The notes under the pieces: generated by a model
What the model was told of the DNA's origin: nothing
The model's input: only the letters and a program-made list of their open reading frames with translations
Database searches by the model: none
Source of the DNA: an uncultured Bryobacterales bacterium
GTDB taxonomy: Bacteria > Acidobacteriota > Terriglobia > Bryobacterales > UBA6623
NCBI GenBank assembly: GCA_951813065.1
Contig: CATOTH010000001.1
Span: forward strand, 248,001-312,000
Reading direction: 5' to 3'
DNA length: 64,000 nucleotides
Program-made: the position numbers and the translations under genes
Part shown: piece after piece, positions 42,852-52,610 of the stretch
How positions within the stretch are numbered: position 1 is the first letter of the stretch
Layout: the number at the start of each line of letters is the position of its first letter

Positions 42852-45320
42852 TCAGTAGTTGACCCAGATCGGGCTGCCCCAAGCCACATTGCCATCGGAC
42901 TGCTCGACCCGGACGTAGTAGTACTGCAAGCCCATTCCAGCGCTCGCTCCCTGGTCCAGGTACTCGAACAATGCCTCCTGGCCCTCCGGTTCGTGCACGT
43001 AGAGTAGACGCTCGCCGCGGAAGACGGTGACACGCGCGAGATCGGTCGTGCCTCGAACCTTCACCGTCATGGGGACCGGGGCAGCCGTATGGAACTCGTC
43101 TCCCATGAAGTTCCCGCCCATCCGCACGTCGAGCAGGATGTTGTCCGTCGCCCCGTACGTGTGACGGCGTCGAATCGCATCCAAGATGCCTTGGCGCGTG
43201 ACGCGATCGGCATAGACCATCGTGTAGGAATAGTGCGTTGATCCGTGATCGGAACTCACCGTAGTACCGAGCCGGTAACCCTTGTTCCAGGCGTTCCTGA
43301 CCATGCCAATCGGCTGGTAACCGCCTGGAGCGTCCTGCGGATCCCCGCTCCTGGCCGATAGCGGGGCTCCCACGTACTCGTAGTTCGTCCGTGCCCCTTG
43401 CATGATCTCAACGACTGGCTCGATCTCGGGATCGTTGTCTCGCCAGTCCGTTCCCATTCTCGTCCCGGAAGTATGCGAAATCGCGATCCCTCCCATCCGG
43501 CGGACGTCCTCATACAGGTGCTTGGTGTCGTCGCGCACCAAATCGCCAGAACCGACGGCCGGCATGTCTCCTATGGGATTCCGCCCCAGGGCGTATCGCG
43601 AGGTTCCACGCATGAAGAACGGCGTGACCTGGCCAGAGCGATCCGCAAAGAAGATGTTCCGGTGCCCGTTTGGCTGGGTCGCGCTACGCTCGTAACCGAA
43701 GATGCTGGTGTAGACGCCCGGCAGATGGTGCATGTCGGTCATCTTCTGCGAGTACCACCACCAATAGTCATACGAGCCACCTTGATGGTCCGTGGACGCC
43801 CCGAAATCCATTGCTGCCGCGTCGATCATGTAGCGATAGAATTCCTGCAGGTTACCGTCGTTACCGCCTCCACCGTCCCAGCTCAGCTCCGTGTGCCGAT
43901 GGAAATCGCCCCTGACGATTTGCACCGTGCGGCCGTGCACCGTCGTGCGGTACCCGCGCATGGCATCCAGGTCAGCGGCCTCGTTCGGGTGCCATTCCTT
44001 GATCTCTACCGCTTCCAACGCTAGCGGTTCCAGGGTGGGTGTGGGCGCGTCGCCAGCAGGCGCCAGCCTGCCGGCCCAGACTTCGCCCCGAATCGGCCGG
44101 TGGGCATACGCGGTCGTGCGGTTGTCGGTTGGCCATGCCAGCCACATGGAGCCGTCCTGCGCAGACGCCGCACTGATCCGAGTGCTCGACCGACCGAAAC
44201 TGTGTGGAACCGGCTCGGCGTCCGTCCACGAATCGCCGCTATAGCGAGTCATCCAGTACTCCCAGTAGCCGCGGGTTCCCGTGCTTTCGCCACGGTGCCG
44301 GATCAAGCGCTTCGCCACCACGTGCAGATTGCCCTTGGCGTCGACGAATACGTGGGGATGGTGGGTCCACTTTGGCGTGCCGGCGCCAGCATCGAATACA
44401 GCCTGAAGCTGTTCAACGGGAGCCTGCAACCGACCCTCTGCGTAAGCTGCGACATTGACTCCGCGATTGGCCCCGATCACGACCCCTGGTTGCCGGGGAC
44501 GGATGTTATAGCCGGTGTCCTTGCCCCAATTCGCGCCGCCAGACTCCCAAGCCACCCAGACCCGGTCCGCACGGTCCACCGCCACCGTGGCCTTCGCTTC
44601 GTACCGGCCTGTCGCCGCTACCGCCAGTTCAGGAACGGTGATCTCACCGTCCCGCACTCCGGTCAGGAAAACATCGTAGTTGCCATTGACGTAGCTGTCG
44701 TAGGCAACCCAGACCGTGCCGCTCGAGTCGATCGCCACTGCAGGCTCCCAGTCATTGGCGGGCCGCCCGGTGATCTGCACGGTGTCTGACCAGCCCGCCG
44801 CTCGCTCGAACGTCTTGAGATAGATATTCGAATGCCGACCGCGGAAGCCCTGCCAAACAAGCGCCAACCCACCCCTGCCGTCCGCCGCCAGCCGCGGATA
44901 GACGTCGGGCAGGACATCGTCGGTCAGGCGGATCATCGGCCCCCAGGCCGATTGTTCCTCGTCGTAGGAACGGGCGAATATGTCCCAGTTTCCGGCGAGC
45001 ATCTGGGACCAAACGACCCACAGTCGCCCGTCGGCGTCGACGCCCGCTTGCGGGAGCCACACATCGCCGCTAGTGTTCGGCACGTACCGCATATTGCCCC
45101 ACTCACCGTTCTTCCAGGGCCGCACCGCGATCTCGTCGCGCCGATCCGAATAGGCCAGCCATACCAGCCACACCGAACCGTCGGGAGCTGCGGCAATCGA
45201 TGGCAGATCGTCCTCACGGACCTCGGTTCCGGCCATCACAATTTCAGAGAGATCCTGCGCCCCCAGTGAACCTGCGATGACCGCGACCCCCAGGAATGTC
45301 GCTAGGAGAGCTTGACGCAT
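42852..45320 (-). CDS. DUF3604 domain protein with N-terminal propeller-like region, secreted
   Basis: The 822-residue protein has a signal peptide (LLATFLGVAVIAGSLGAQ) and a GGAGG close to its start. The N-terminal 400 residues look like a beta-propeller with repeats such as IAAAPDGSVWLVWLAYSD, GVDADGRLWVVWSQ, AIDSSGTVWVAYDSY and AVDRADRVWVAWES. The DUF3604 domain follows with IVRGDFHRHTELSWDGG (HxH motif), FGASTDHQGG, GIAISHTSG and TTVSSDHGSTHYS. It ends VRVEQSDGNVAWGSPIWVNY, like its paralogue at 20495-22873, which has no such propeller. The metal-binding histidines suggest a hydrolase; substrate unknown. It is tail-to-tail with the SDR gene. Confidence 0.86.
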   Translation of the reverse strand: MRQALLATFLGVAVIAGSLGAQDLSEIVMAGTEVREDDLPSIAAAPDGSVWLVWLAYSDRRDEIAVRPWKNGEWGNMRYVPNTSGDVWLPQAGVDADGRLWVVWSQMLAGNWDIFARSYDEEQSAWGPMIRLTDDVLPDVYPRLAADGRGGLALVWQGFRGRHSNIYLKTFERAAGWSDTVQITGRPANDWEPAVAIDSSGTVWVAYDSYVNGNYDVFLTGVRDGEITVPELAVAATGRYEAKATVAVDRADRVWVAWESGGANWGKDTGYNIRPRQPGVVIGANRGVNVAAYAEGRLQAPVEQLQAVFDAGAGTPKWTHHPHVFVDAKGNLHVVAKRLIRHRGESTGTRGYWEYWMTRYSGDSWTDAEPVPHSFGRSSTRISAASAQDGSMWLAWPTDNRTTAYAHRPIRGEVWAGRLAPAGDAPTPTLEPLALEAVEIKEWHPNEAADLDAMRGYRTTVHGRTVQIVRGDFHRHTELSWDGGGGNDGNLQEFYRYMIDAAAMDFGASTDHQGGSYDYWWWYSQKMTDMHHLPGVYTSIFGYERSATQPNGHRNIFFADRSGQVTPFFMRGTSRYALGRNPIGDMPAVGSGDLVRDDTKHLYEDVRRMGGIAISHTSGTRMGTDWRDNDPEIEPVVEIMQGARTNYEYVGAPLSARSGDPQDAPGGYQPIGMVRNAWNKGYRLGTTVSSDHGSTHYSYTMVYADRVTRQGILDAIRRRHTYGATDNILLDVRMGGNFMGDEFHTAAPVPMTVKVRGTTDLARVTVFRGERLLYVHEPEGQEALFEYLDQGASAGMGLQYYYVRVEQSDGNVAWGSPIWVNY

Positions 45321-45410
45321 TTTTCCTCCGCTCGAAGTCCAAGCCAGGATGGCCCGGCCCCGACATCATAGCCCAACCATTCCAGCAAGCAACAGCAAAT
45401 CCTGCCGACC

Positions 45411-47627
45411 TCAGATCCGGCTACCGCGCGTAACCGCCAAGACCCCGTCCGTACCCGAAAGCGCGCCCGCTACTCTCTCCAGCTGGGCCTTGTCCACAAC
45501 CTCGACAACGAAGTCAATCGCCGCCTTGCCACCGTCACTCGCACTCGCCTCGGCTTTGACAATGTTCAGGCCTTCGTTTGACAAGATGCTCGTGAGATCC
45601 TTGAGCAACCCTTGGCGATCCTCCACCTGGGCCGTCAATCGAGCCTGATACTTCGATCCGGCCTTGGGCGCCCAGCGCACATCAATGCGACGCTCGGCCT
45701 CAAACATCAGGTTCTGCACGTTCCGGCACGCCGAAGAATGCACGCCCACTCCCTTGCCGCGCGTGACATATCCGATGATGTCCTCGCCGGGAATCGGGTT
45801 GCAGCAGCGCGCCCGGTAAATCAGGATGTCGTCCATGCCACGGACTTCGAGCGTCCCCTCTCCCTCCCCGAGACGCTTGTCGTCGGCTGGATCCAGAACC
45901 GGCGGCTTGGACCGCAATTGCGCCGGGTCGTCGACTGCCCCAGCAGGGAGCAGCTTGCGCACGACCTGGCGAACCGAGAACCGTCCGTAGCCAAGCCGCG
46001 CATACAGGTCCTCTGGGGTCGAGCAGCCGTACTCGCGGCATACCTCTTCCAGCCGTTTCGCGGGGATCTTCTTCAATGGCACTTTCGCCGCCCGCGCCTC
46101 CTTTTCGAGGAGGCGCCGGCCGATCCCCACCGCCTGCCGACGCCGTTCGGAATTGAGCCACTGCTTGATCTTGTTCCGCGCTCTCGACGTCTTGACGAAT
46201 CCGAGCCAGTCTTGGCTCGGATTGCTTCCAGCCTGCGTGATCACTTCGACGATCTCGCCGTTTTGCAACGCTCGCTTCAGCGGCGCGATCTGCCCGTCGA
46301 CCTTCGCGCCGGTGCAGGTGTGGCCAACCTCGGTGTGGATGGCGTAGGCAAAATCCACTGGAGTGGCATCGCGTGGCAACGAAATCACCTCGCCGCGCGG
46401 CGTGAAGACATAGACCTCCTCGGGATACAGTTCGATCTTGAGAGTCGACAGGAAATCCGTTGAATCGCGCATTTCGCGCTGCCACTCGACGAGCCGCCGC
46501 AGCCAGGCCATCTGGTTTTCGTTGACGTCCGCGCCCTGGCTCCTTGCCTTGTATTTCCAATGCGCGCAGATGCCTTCTTCCGCCATCCGATGCATCTCCT
46601 CGGTGCGGATCTGCACTTCGAAACGCTGCCCCTCGCGGGTCACGACAGACGTGTGCAACGACTGGTACAGGTTGGGCCGCGGCATCGCCACGAAGTCCTT
46701 GATGCGACCCTGCACGGGGTGCCACTGGCCGTGGATGACCCCCATCGCTGCGTAGCAATTCGTCTTGGTGTCAGTGACCACCCTAAGGGCCATCAGGTCG
46801 TAGACCATGTCGAACGTCACGTTTTGCCGCTGCAGCTTCTGGTAGATCGAATACGGGCGCTTGATGCGTCCCTCGATGCGCGAGGGAATGCCTGTTTGCG
46901 ACAGCTTCTCCTGCAGTTCCCGCTGGATCGCCGAGAGGAATTCCTCGCTCGCTTCACGGCGTGACTCGATTTGCTGCGTGATCGTCTCGAAGGCACGCGG
47001 CTCCAGGTACGAGAAAGCCAAGTCCTCGAGTTCGCTACGGACCTTGCCCATACCCAAGCGCAATGCCACCGGGGCAAAGATCTCGCGCGTTTCCAGAGCA
47101 ATGCGCTTCTGCCGGTCCTCGTCGAGTCCATGCAGCGTTCGCATGTTGTGGGTGCGGTCCGCGAGCTTGATCAAGATCACGCGGATGTCCTGCACCATCG
47201 CCAGCAGCATCTTGCGAAACGTTTCCGCCTTCCGTGCTTCCGAAGAGTGGTAGCGCAACCGGCCGATCTTGGTGACGCCGTCGACACAACGGCCAACTGT
47301 GACCCCGAACTCCCTGTTGATCTCCTGAAGAGTGGCCGGGGTGTCTTCAATCGTGTCGTGCAAGAGGGCGCTCGAGAGCGTGACCTCGTCCAGTCCCATG
47401 TCGGCAAGCAGGTGCGCAACCTCCAGCAAGTGGCTCAGATAGGGTTCGCCCGTCTTGCGCTTCTGGGCGCTGTGGCAGTCGGCTGCGAACGCGAAGGCGC
47501 GGCGCATCAGCCGCGGCTCTTCTCCTGGCCGGTTCTTCTGTAGCTTCCGCTCGAGTTCCTCGTACCGCCGTATCAACGATTGTGCGACGCCCGTCGGCGC
47601 GCGCTCCGTGCTGCTCGTGGCGGGCAT
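45411..47627 (-). CDS. relA: bifunctional (p)ppGpp synthetase/hydrolase RelA/SpoT
   Basis: This long Rel enzyme (738 residues) controls the stringent response alarmone. The HD hydrolase domain has SHLLEVAHLLADMG, LLHDTIEDT and KLADRTHNMRTL; the synthetase domain has RIEGRIKRPYSIYQKLQ and VVTDTKTNCYAAMG with FVAMPRPNLYQSLHT; the TGS domain has VYVFTPRGEVISLPRDATPV; the C-terminal ACT domain has DRQGLLKDLTSILSNEGLNI. Both catalytic halves keep their key residues, so it is expected to make and degrade (p)ppGpp. GGGAG stands about 11 nt before the ATG. It ends a long same-strand cluster running from tgt. The name rel would be equally proper. Confidence 0.96.
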   Translation of the reverse strand: MPATSSTERAPTGVAQSLIRRYEELERKLQKNRPGEEPRLMRRAFAFAADCHSAQKRKTGEPYLSHLLEVAHLLADMGLDEVTLSSALLHDTIEDTPATLQEINREFGVTVGRCVDGVTKIGRLRYHSSEARKAETFRKMLLAMVQDIRVILIKLADRTHNMRTLHGLDEDRQKRIALETREIFAPVALRLGMGKVRSELEDLAFSYLEPRAFETITQQIESRREASEEFLSAIQRELQEKLSQTGIPSRIEGRIKRPYSIYQKLQRQNVTFDMVYDLMALRVVTDTKTNCYAAMGVIHGQWHPVQGRIKDFVAMPRPNLYQSLHTSVVTREGQRFEVQIRTEEMHRMAEEGICAHWKYKARSQGADVNENQMAWLRRLVEWQREMRDSTDFLSTLKIELYPEEVYVFTPRGEVISLPRDATPVDFAYAIHTEVGHTCTGAKVDGQIAPLKRALQNGEIVEVITQAGSNPSQDWLGFVKTSRARNKIKQWLNSERRRQAVGIGRRLLEKEARAAKVPLKKIPAKRLEEVCREYGCSTPEDLYARLGYGRFSVRQVVRKLLPAGAVDDPAQLRSKPPVLDPADDKRLGEGEGTLEVRGMDDILIYRARCCNPIPGEDIIGYVTRGKGVGVHSSACRNVQNLMFEAERRIDVRWAPKAGSKYQARLTAQVEDRQGLLKDLTSILSNEGLNIVKAEASASDGGKAAIDFVVEVVDKAQLERVAGALSGTDGVLAVTRGSRI

Positions 47628-47742
47628 GATCGATGGTCACTCCCGAATGACCCCAGGACCCAAGACAAACGGCCCGGAACTTTCGCGCGGAAGCTCCAGG
47701 CCGAATTATATTACGCGCTCCGCGATGCGGGCGCTCTCCAGA

Positions 47743-48615
47743 CTATTCGTCCTGCGTGATCAACTCCGTGGTGCTCTCTTCCGCCCGCCGCTTGCGGGTG
47801 TCGAGGGCCCTCTGGACCCAATCGTCAGCTTGGGTCAAGTACTGGTCGTACTCTTCGTCCGTCTCGGAAAAATCAGCCCTTTCCCGGAACAGCAGGTTCA
47901 CGTAGGCCATGGCGTCGTCATAGTCAGGATCAATCTCGATTGCCTTCTCAAGAGCCTCTAGACCTTCGTCGATCACCGGGACAACTTCCTCGCCAACCTC
48001 CGCCAAGGCCTCGCGCTGGGAGCGATTCAGCCGGCCCTTGGTCCGGATCGGCCCGGGATCCTCCTGCCGCATGCCAAGCTCGGCGCGAAACTCGAGCCGC
48101 GGTTCATAGGACTGGGTCCAGCAAATCACGCCGATCGTGTAGTAGGACTCCTTGGTGTCCGGCTGCACTGCAAGCACCTTGTGGTGCCAGTCCTTCGCCA
48201 AGTCCATCTCCTTCATTTGGAAGTAGAGCGACGCAATGCTTTGCAGGGCGGTCGAGTTCTCCGGATCGTCCTCGAGCACTGCCTTGAAGCCATCTAGCGC
48301 CTTGTTCGCGATATCGATGTTCTCCTGGTACTCCGCTCCCGGAGTGTATTGCATCATCGTCGAGTACGCGAGATAAACACGGGCATCATCGAGGTCCGGA
48401 TCCAGTGTGGACGCTTCTTCGAACCTCTCTGCGGCACGGACGTAATCGCCCGCCGAAAACGCCTGTACGCCGTTGTTTAGCGCCATGCGCGCCCTGAGGG
48501 AGTCGACGTTCTTCACGCCCATCGCATTCAGGGCCAGCTTGCCTCCGATCAGGAGGAGCAGCACCACGCCGAACGAGATGCCAGCAATCAAGTATACTTT
48601 CTTGTTGATTTTCAT
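47743..48615 (-). CDS. membrane-anchored tetratricopeptide repeat protein
   Basis: From the ATG at 48613-48615 the 290-residue protein has one N-terminal membrane segment (VYLIAGISFGVVLLLLIGGKLAL) and TPR helices: NNGVQAFSAGDYVRAAERFEEA, NIDIANKALDGFKAVLEDDP, IASLYFQMKEMDLAKDWHHK and LEALEKAIEIDPDYDDAMAY. The acidic C-terminus (SETDEEYDQYLTQADDW) has no known motif. It follows the second exbD by 73 bp on the same strand, so it may scaffold the TonB/ExbBD machinery. That role is an inference from position. Confidence 0.82.
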   Translation of the reverse strand: MKINKKVYLIAGISFGVVLLLLIGGKLALNAMGVKNVDSLRARMALNNGVQAFSAGDYVRAAERFEEASTLDPDLDDARVYLAYSTMMQYTPGAEYQENIDIANKALDGFKAVLEDDPENSTALQSIASLYFQMKEMDLAKDWHHKVLAVQPDTKESYYTIGVICWTQSYEPRLEFRAELGMRQEDPGPIRTKGRLNRSQREALAEVGEEVVPVIDEGLEALEKAIEIDPDYDDAMAYVNLLFRERADFSETDEEYDQYLTQADDWVQRALDTRKRRAEESTTELITQDE

Positions 48616-48688
48616 CGTTTGCTCCGTTGCCTCGGCTGCAAGCGGCGCGAACGGGCTCGCGCCCGCCTGCCGTCTTGCCGCGTAAAGA

Positions 48689-49111
48689 CTATTCGATCTC
48701 TTCCGTGAGCAACCCGATCTTGTCCACGCCGGCACCCTTGCCGATGTCGATGATCTTCGCTACATCCTGGTAGTCGAGCGCGGGTGCGCCGCGCACGAAC
48801 ATCACTCTCTCCGCTCGCGTCTTGAAGATGTCCCGCAGGGCCTGCTCCAGATCCATGAGGTTTGAGGGATCGCGATTGATCATGATGCTGCGGTCCGCAT
48901 TCACCGACACGACGACGGTTCGAGCGTTCGGCTGCTGTTGCTGCTGTTGGTCCTCGTTCGGCTGGGGAACAAGGGCCTCGAGCCCCTTGGGCGTGATCGG
49001 CGTGATGACCATGAAAATGATCAGCAGCACCAGCAACACGTCGATGAGGGGTGTCATGTTGATGTACGGTACGGTCTTCGAGCCGCCTCCGCTTCCCACT
49101 GCCATGCCCAT
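48689..49111 (-). CDS. exbD: ExbD/TolR family biopolymer transport protein (second copy)
   Basis: The 140-residue protein has a short Gly-rich start, the ExbD transmembrane helix with its essential aspartate (INMTPLIDVLLVLLIIFMVI) and a periplasmic domain ending AKIIDIGKGAGVDKIGLLTE. A GGGAGG lies 9 nt before the ATG. It follows another exbD by 42 bp; such pairs of ExbD proteins after one ExbB are common in Acidobacteriota and Bacteroidota. With ExbB it forms the proton channel that energises TonB. A Gln-rich run (QQQQQQ) sits in the periplasmic linker. Confidence 0.92.
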   Translation of the reverse strand: MGMAVGSGGGSKTVPYINMTPLIDVLLVLLIIFMVITPITPKGLEALVPQPNEDQQQQQQPNARTVVVSVNADRSIMINRDPSNLMDLEQALRDIFKTRAERVMFVRGAPALDYQDVAKIIDIGKGAGVDKIGLLTEEIE

Positions 49112-49153
49112 GTTGAGTTTCCTCCCGTTCGAAAGGCTCCCGATCCCCTCGGA

Positions 49154-49618
<465 letters not shown>

Positions 49619-49733
49619 GCTAGTTTCCTCGCTTTCGAGCGACCGCCGTCGGCTTCCTGTCAGGCTGCCTACGGCTGGCCGCTACACGATACTACAGCTG
49701 GTCCGTCCGTTACGCATCCCGCCTGACGACCTG

Positions 49734-50444
49734 TCAGGCGTTCCGCTTCAGGAAGTAGTCGATCAGCTCGGAGCTGGCATTCTCCATTTCAACGTCAAAG
49801 CCTTCCACCTTGGAGTTGAAGTAATTGAACATCCAGACCGCCGGGAGCGCCACAAAGAGGCCGATTGCCGTTGCTACCAGAGCCTCGGATATGCCGCCAG
49901 CCACTGCGCCCAGACCCGTCGACCGCTCCTGGGAGATTCCCTCGAACGCGTTGATGATGCCAACCACCGTGCCGAACAGGCCGACGAACGGAGCTGTCGA
50001 TCCGATCGTGGCCAAGCCGCTCAGGCCACGGTTGAGCTCGGCATGGGTGATCGCCTGCGCGCGCTCCAGGGCGCGCTTGGAAGCGTCCACGGTCCGGCCG
50101 GGTACGTCGCTGCCCTCACCGTGCGACTTGAACTCGGCCAGGCCTGCTGTAACGACCTTTGCCAAGTGGCTCTTCTTGTACCGGTCTGACAGCTTGATTG
50201 CCTCGTCGAGCTGGCCGCTGCGCAGGGCGCCGGCGATTGCCGGAGCGAAGGCTCGAGACTGTTTCTTGGCTGCGTAGTACGCCAGGCCCCGGTCGATCAT
50301 CACGCCGATGGACCATGCCGACATTAGAAACATGATGATGACGACCGACTTGGCGGCCAAGCCCATCTGGTTCCACATCGACACCATGTCGAATCCGACC
50401 TCCTGCTGCAGCAGAAAGGCCGTGGTTGCGAATTGCGTAAGCAT
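49734..50444 (-). CDS. exbB: ExbB/TolQ/MotA-type proton channel protein
   Basis: The 236-residue protein has the three-helix ExbB layout: KSVVIIMFLMSAWSIGVMID near the N-terminus, then a cytoplasmic loop (AIAGALRSGQLDEAIKLSDR), then LSGLATIGSTAPFVGLFGTVVGI and EALVATAIGLFVALPAVWMF, the most conserved channel region. A strong AGGAGG precedes the ATG by about 11 nt. It is followed by two exbD genes and preceded by tonB, the classical energy-transducing order. The C-terminus (SSELIDYFLKRNA) is typical of ExbB in Acidobacteriota. Confidence 0.94.
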   Translation of the reverse strand: MLTQFATTAFLLQQEVGFDMVSMWNQMGLAAKSVVIIMFLMSAWSIGVMIDRGLAYYAAKKQSRAFAPAIAGALRSGQLDEAIKLSDRYKKSHLAKVVTAGLAEFKSHGEGSDVPGRTVDASKRALERAQAITHAELNRGLSGLATIGSTAPFVGLFGTVVGIINAFEGISQERSTGLGAVAGGISEALVATAIGLFVALPAVWMFNYFNSKVEGFDVEMENASSELIDYFLKRNA

Positions 50445-50573
50445 TTGCTTATGTTCCTCCTAAGATACCAACGAATTGCGTTGACCAACTGTTTTGTTCC
50501 GGGAATGCCGGGCGCCGACGAAGCGGCCACCGAGCGCCCGACTCCCGCGGGGGGAGATTTCTGGACGTGGTTC

Positions 50574-51326
50574 TCATCCGCTGAGGGTGAAGTTCACGTC
50601 GATGTTTGTGAGGACCTCTACAGCCTCGCCATTGAGCAGGGTCGGCTTGTAGCGCCACTGCTTCACAGCCGACAAGGCGGCCGGAACGAGGAGCGGGTGG
50701 CCTGACATGACCTCCAGCTTCTGGATCGTGCCGTCCTTGGAGATGACCGCCGAGAGCTTCACGACGCCCTGAATGCGGGCCTGCCGGGCGAGAGGCGGAT
50801 ATTGGGGCCGCACCTGCCGGGTCAGCCGCGCCTTGGCGACGTTGCCGCCGACACGGATGCGCCTCGGGGGCGCCTTTTTCTTGACCGGCGGGGGCGGAGG
50901 AGGCGGGGGCGCCGCTGTCGGCGCGCTCGAAATAATGCTGCCGAGAACGCCTCCGACAGTCCCACCAACCTGGCCTCCCGGCACGCCTCCGACAACACCG
51001 GCAATGCCGGCACTCGGTGCCGCGGCATCTTCCTCGATGATGGCAACTTTGTCAGGGATCGCGACAGGCTGCGTCAGCGCGCCTGTGTCGAACTCCTTCG
51101 GCACGGGCTTGACCTTCACCACGGCTGCCGGGGGTGGCGGCGGGGGCGGGGGCGGCGGCGGAGCCGTCAGGAAGCTGACAAAGTCAGTCGCCGGCAACTC
51201 GTAGTAGTTGAGGATGGGGATCAGCAGGACGACCCCCACCAAGAGGCATTGCAGCGCCGTTGAAAGCATAACGGCCCACCGCGACGTGCTCTTGACCTGG
51301 TTTTCCATCAAGGCGTTTTCAAACAT
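50574..51326 (-). CDS. tonB: TonB energy transducer
   Basis: TonB (250 residues) couples the ExbB/ExbD motor to outer-membrane receptors. It has one N-terminal membrane segment (AVMLSTALQCLLVGVVLLIPIL), two polyproline runs (11 prolines near residue 57, then 8 near 148) flanking a Gly-rich stretch (GIAGVVGGVPGGQVGG), and a C-terminal TonB domain: RPQYPPLARQARIQGVVKLS, GTIQKLEVMSGHPLL and AVKQWRYKPTLLNGE. AAGGAG stands 10 nt before the ATG; a second ATG 18 bp later is possible. It starts 33 bp after secF, so it may be transcribed with the Sec genes. Confidence 0.95.
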   Translation of the reverse strand: MFENALMENQVKSTSRWAVMLSTALQCLLVGVVLLIPILNYYELPATDFVSFLTAPPPPPPPPPPPAAVVKVKPVPKEFDTGALTQPVAIPDKVAIIEEDAAAPSAGIAGVVGGVPGGQVGGTVGGVLGSIISSAPTAAPPPPPPPPVKKKAPPRRIRVGGNVAKARLTRQVRPQYPPLARQARIQGVVKLSAVISKDGTIQKLEVMSGHPLLVPAALSAVKQWRYKPTLLNGEAVEVLTNIDVNFTLSG

Positions 51327-51359
51327 GGTTGCAAGCTCCTTCCCGGCCTCAAGCCGGAT

Positions 51360-52538
51360 TCAAGCGCGTTTCGCCGCCCTTCCAGCCGAACGCGCGACCA
51401 GACGCTGCCGGCCCCACAAGAGAACGGGACTGGCGACGAAAATCGAGGAGTACGTTCCAACGAGCACTCCGACGAGGAGGGCGAACGAGAAGCCCCGCAG
51501 CACCTCTCCCCCCATGACAAACAAGCATACTACCGCGATCAGAGTCAGCCCCGATGTCAGCACGGTGCGGCTCAGAGTCTGGTTGATGCTCAGGTTGAGT
51601 AGTTCCGTCAAGCTCGACCGCCTCGCAATCCTGCGGTTTTCGCGGACACGATCGAAGATCACGATCGTGTCATTCATCGAATAGCCCACTAGTGTCAACA
51701 ATGCAGCCACCACTGTCAACTCGATTTCCCGACCGAACAACGCGAAAAACCCGATTGTAATAAAAACGTCATGGAAAACCGCGATGACAGCTGCCACGCC
51801 GTAGATCCATTCGAAACGGAACGCAATGTAGACTAGCATACCTGTCAAGGCGAACAGGGTGGCTTTGATCGCCTGCCACTGCAACTCCGATCCGATCTTC
51901 GGACCGACTACGTCGACGCCGCCAATGTGGAAGGCTCCGAGTGCGACTTCTTCGGCCGCGGCCGTCGCAACGCTCTCCGAAATTCCAGGCGCCGTCGCGA
52001 ACTCTGCCACATCTTGCACCAGGCCGGAGCGCGGAGCCTGGTCGCGCCACGCGATGAGGGACTCCGCATCCCGCTGCAGGTCCTGGCTACTGTGGCCGCT
52101 GTCACGCAGCGACTGGTTGTCCATAAGGCGCTGGGCGAGGACTTCGGTGCCAGCGTTGTTGAAGTCCAGCTTGCCAGCCTCGATGGGATAGATCTCGTGG
52201 AGTGTTTCGATGACCTGTGCCTTGCCCGACGTTTCAACGAAGTCCCCGGCCAGGTCCAGGTCAATCTTGAGTTCGTGAACGGAATCGCCTTCATCGAATG
52301 GTTGCAAGGTCGCGACCTTGAGGCCCTTGTCCGTCAGCACCTGGCGGAGGCGATCCACGTCTGGCTCTTCGCTGAACTTGACGTACACCAAGGTGCCTCC
52401 CTTGAAATCGACCCCGAACTTCAACCCGCCCTGCATGACCGCGCTAACCGCGCCGGCAACCAAGAGCGCGGCGGAGAGACAGAGAAAGGCACGCCTACGC
52501 CCCAAGAAGTCGATATTGGTCTTGCCGATGATTCGCAT
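51360..52538 (-). CDS. secF: protein-export membrane protein SecF
   Basis: SecF (392 residues from the ATG at 52536-52538) works with SecD to drive late stages of protein export using the proton gradient. It has INFLGRRR-type start (KTNIDFLGRRRAFLCLSAAL), FGVDFKGGTLVYVKF, a periplasmic region, and the RND-type helices with VVAALLTLVGYSMNDTIVIFDRVREN and INQTLSRTVLTSGLTLIAVV. The periplasmic part (about residues 50-200) is longer than in E. coli SecF of 323 residues. It follows secD by 72 bp and precedes tonB. Confidence 0.95.
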   Translation of the reverse strand: MRIIGKTNIDFLGRRRAFLCLSAALLVAGAVSAVMQGGLKFGVDFKGGTLVYVKFSEEPDVDRLRQVLTDKGLKVATLQPFDEGDSVHELKIDLDLAGDFVETSGKAQVIETLHEIYPIEAGKLDFNNAGTEVLAQRLMDNQSLRDSGHSSQDLQRDAESLIAWRDQAPRSGLVQDVAEFATAPGISESVATAAAEEVALGAFHIGGVDVVGPKIGSELQWQAIKATLFALTGMLVYIAFRFEWIYGVAAVIAVFHDVFITIGFFALFGREIELTVVAALLTLVGYSMNDTIVIFDRVRENRRIARRSSLTELLNLSINQTLSRTVLTSGLTLIAVVCLFVMGGEVLRGFSFALLVGVLVGTYSSIFVASPVLLWGRQRLVARSAGRAAKRA

Positions 52539-52610
52539 GCCGTTTGATCTGCATCGCAATCCGTCCGGTTTTCCTAGACACCGCGAAGCGCTGGAAAGTT
52601 CCGTGTCGCG

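Noticed and set aside
45700-46758. 352-codon open frame on the minus strand inside relA
   Set aside because: Alternate frame of the Rel synthetase, TGS and linker region; no conserved motif.
50881-51167. Long G-rich tracts considered as phase-variable or quadruplex elements
   Set aside because: They are proline codons of the TonB linker on the minus strand with mixed GGC/GGG/GGA triplets; no homopolymer long enough for slippage switching.
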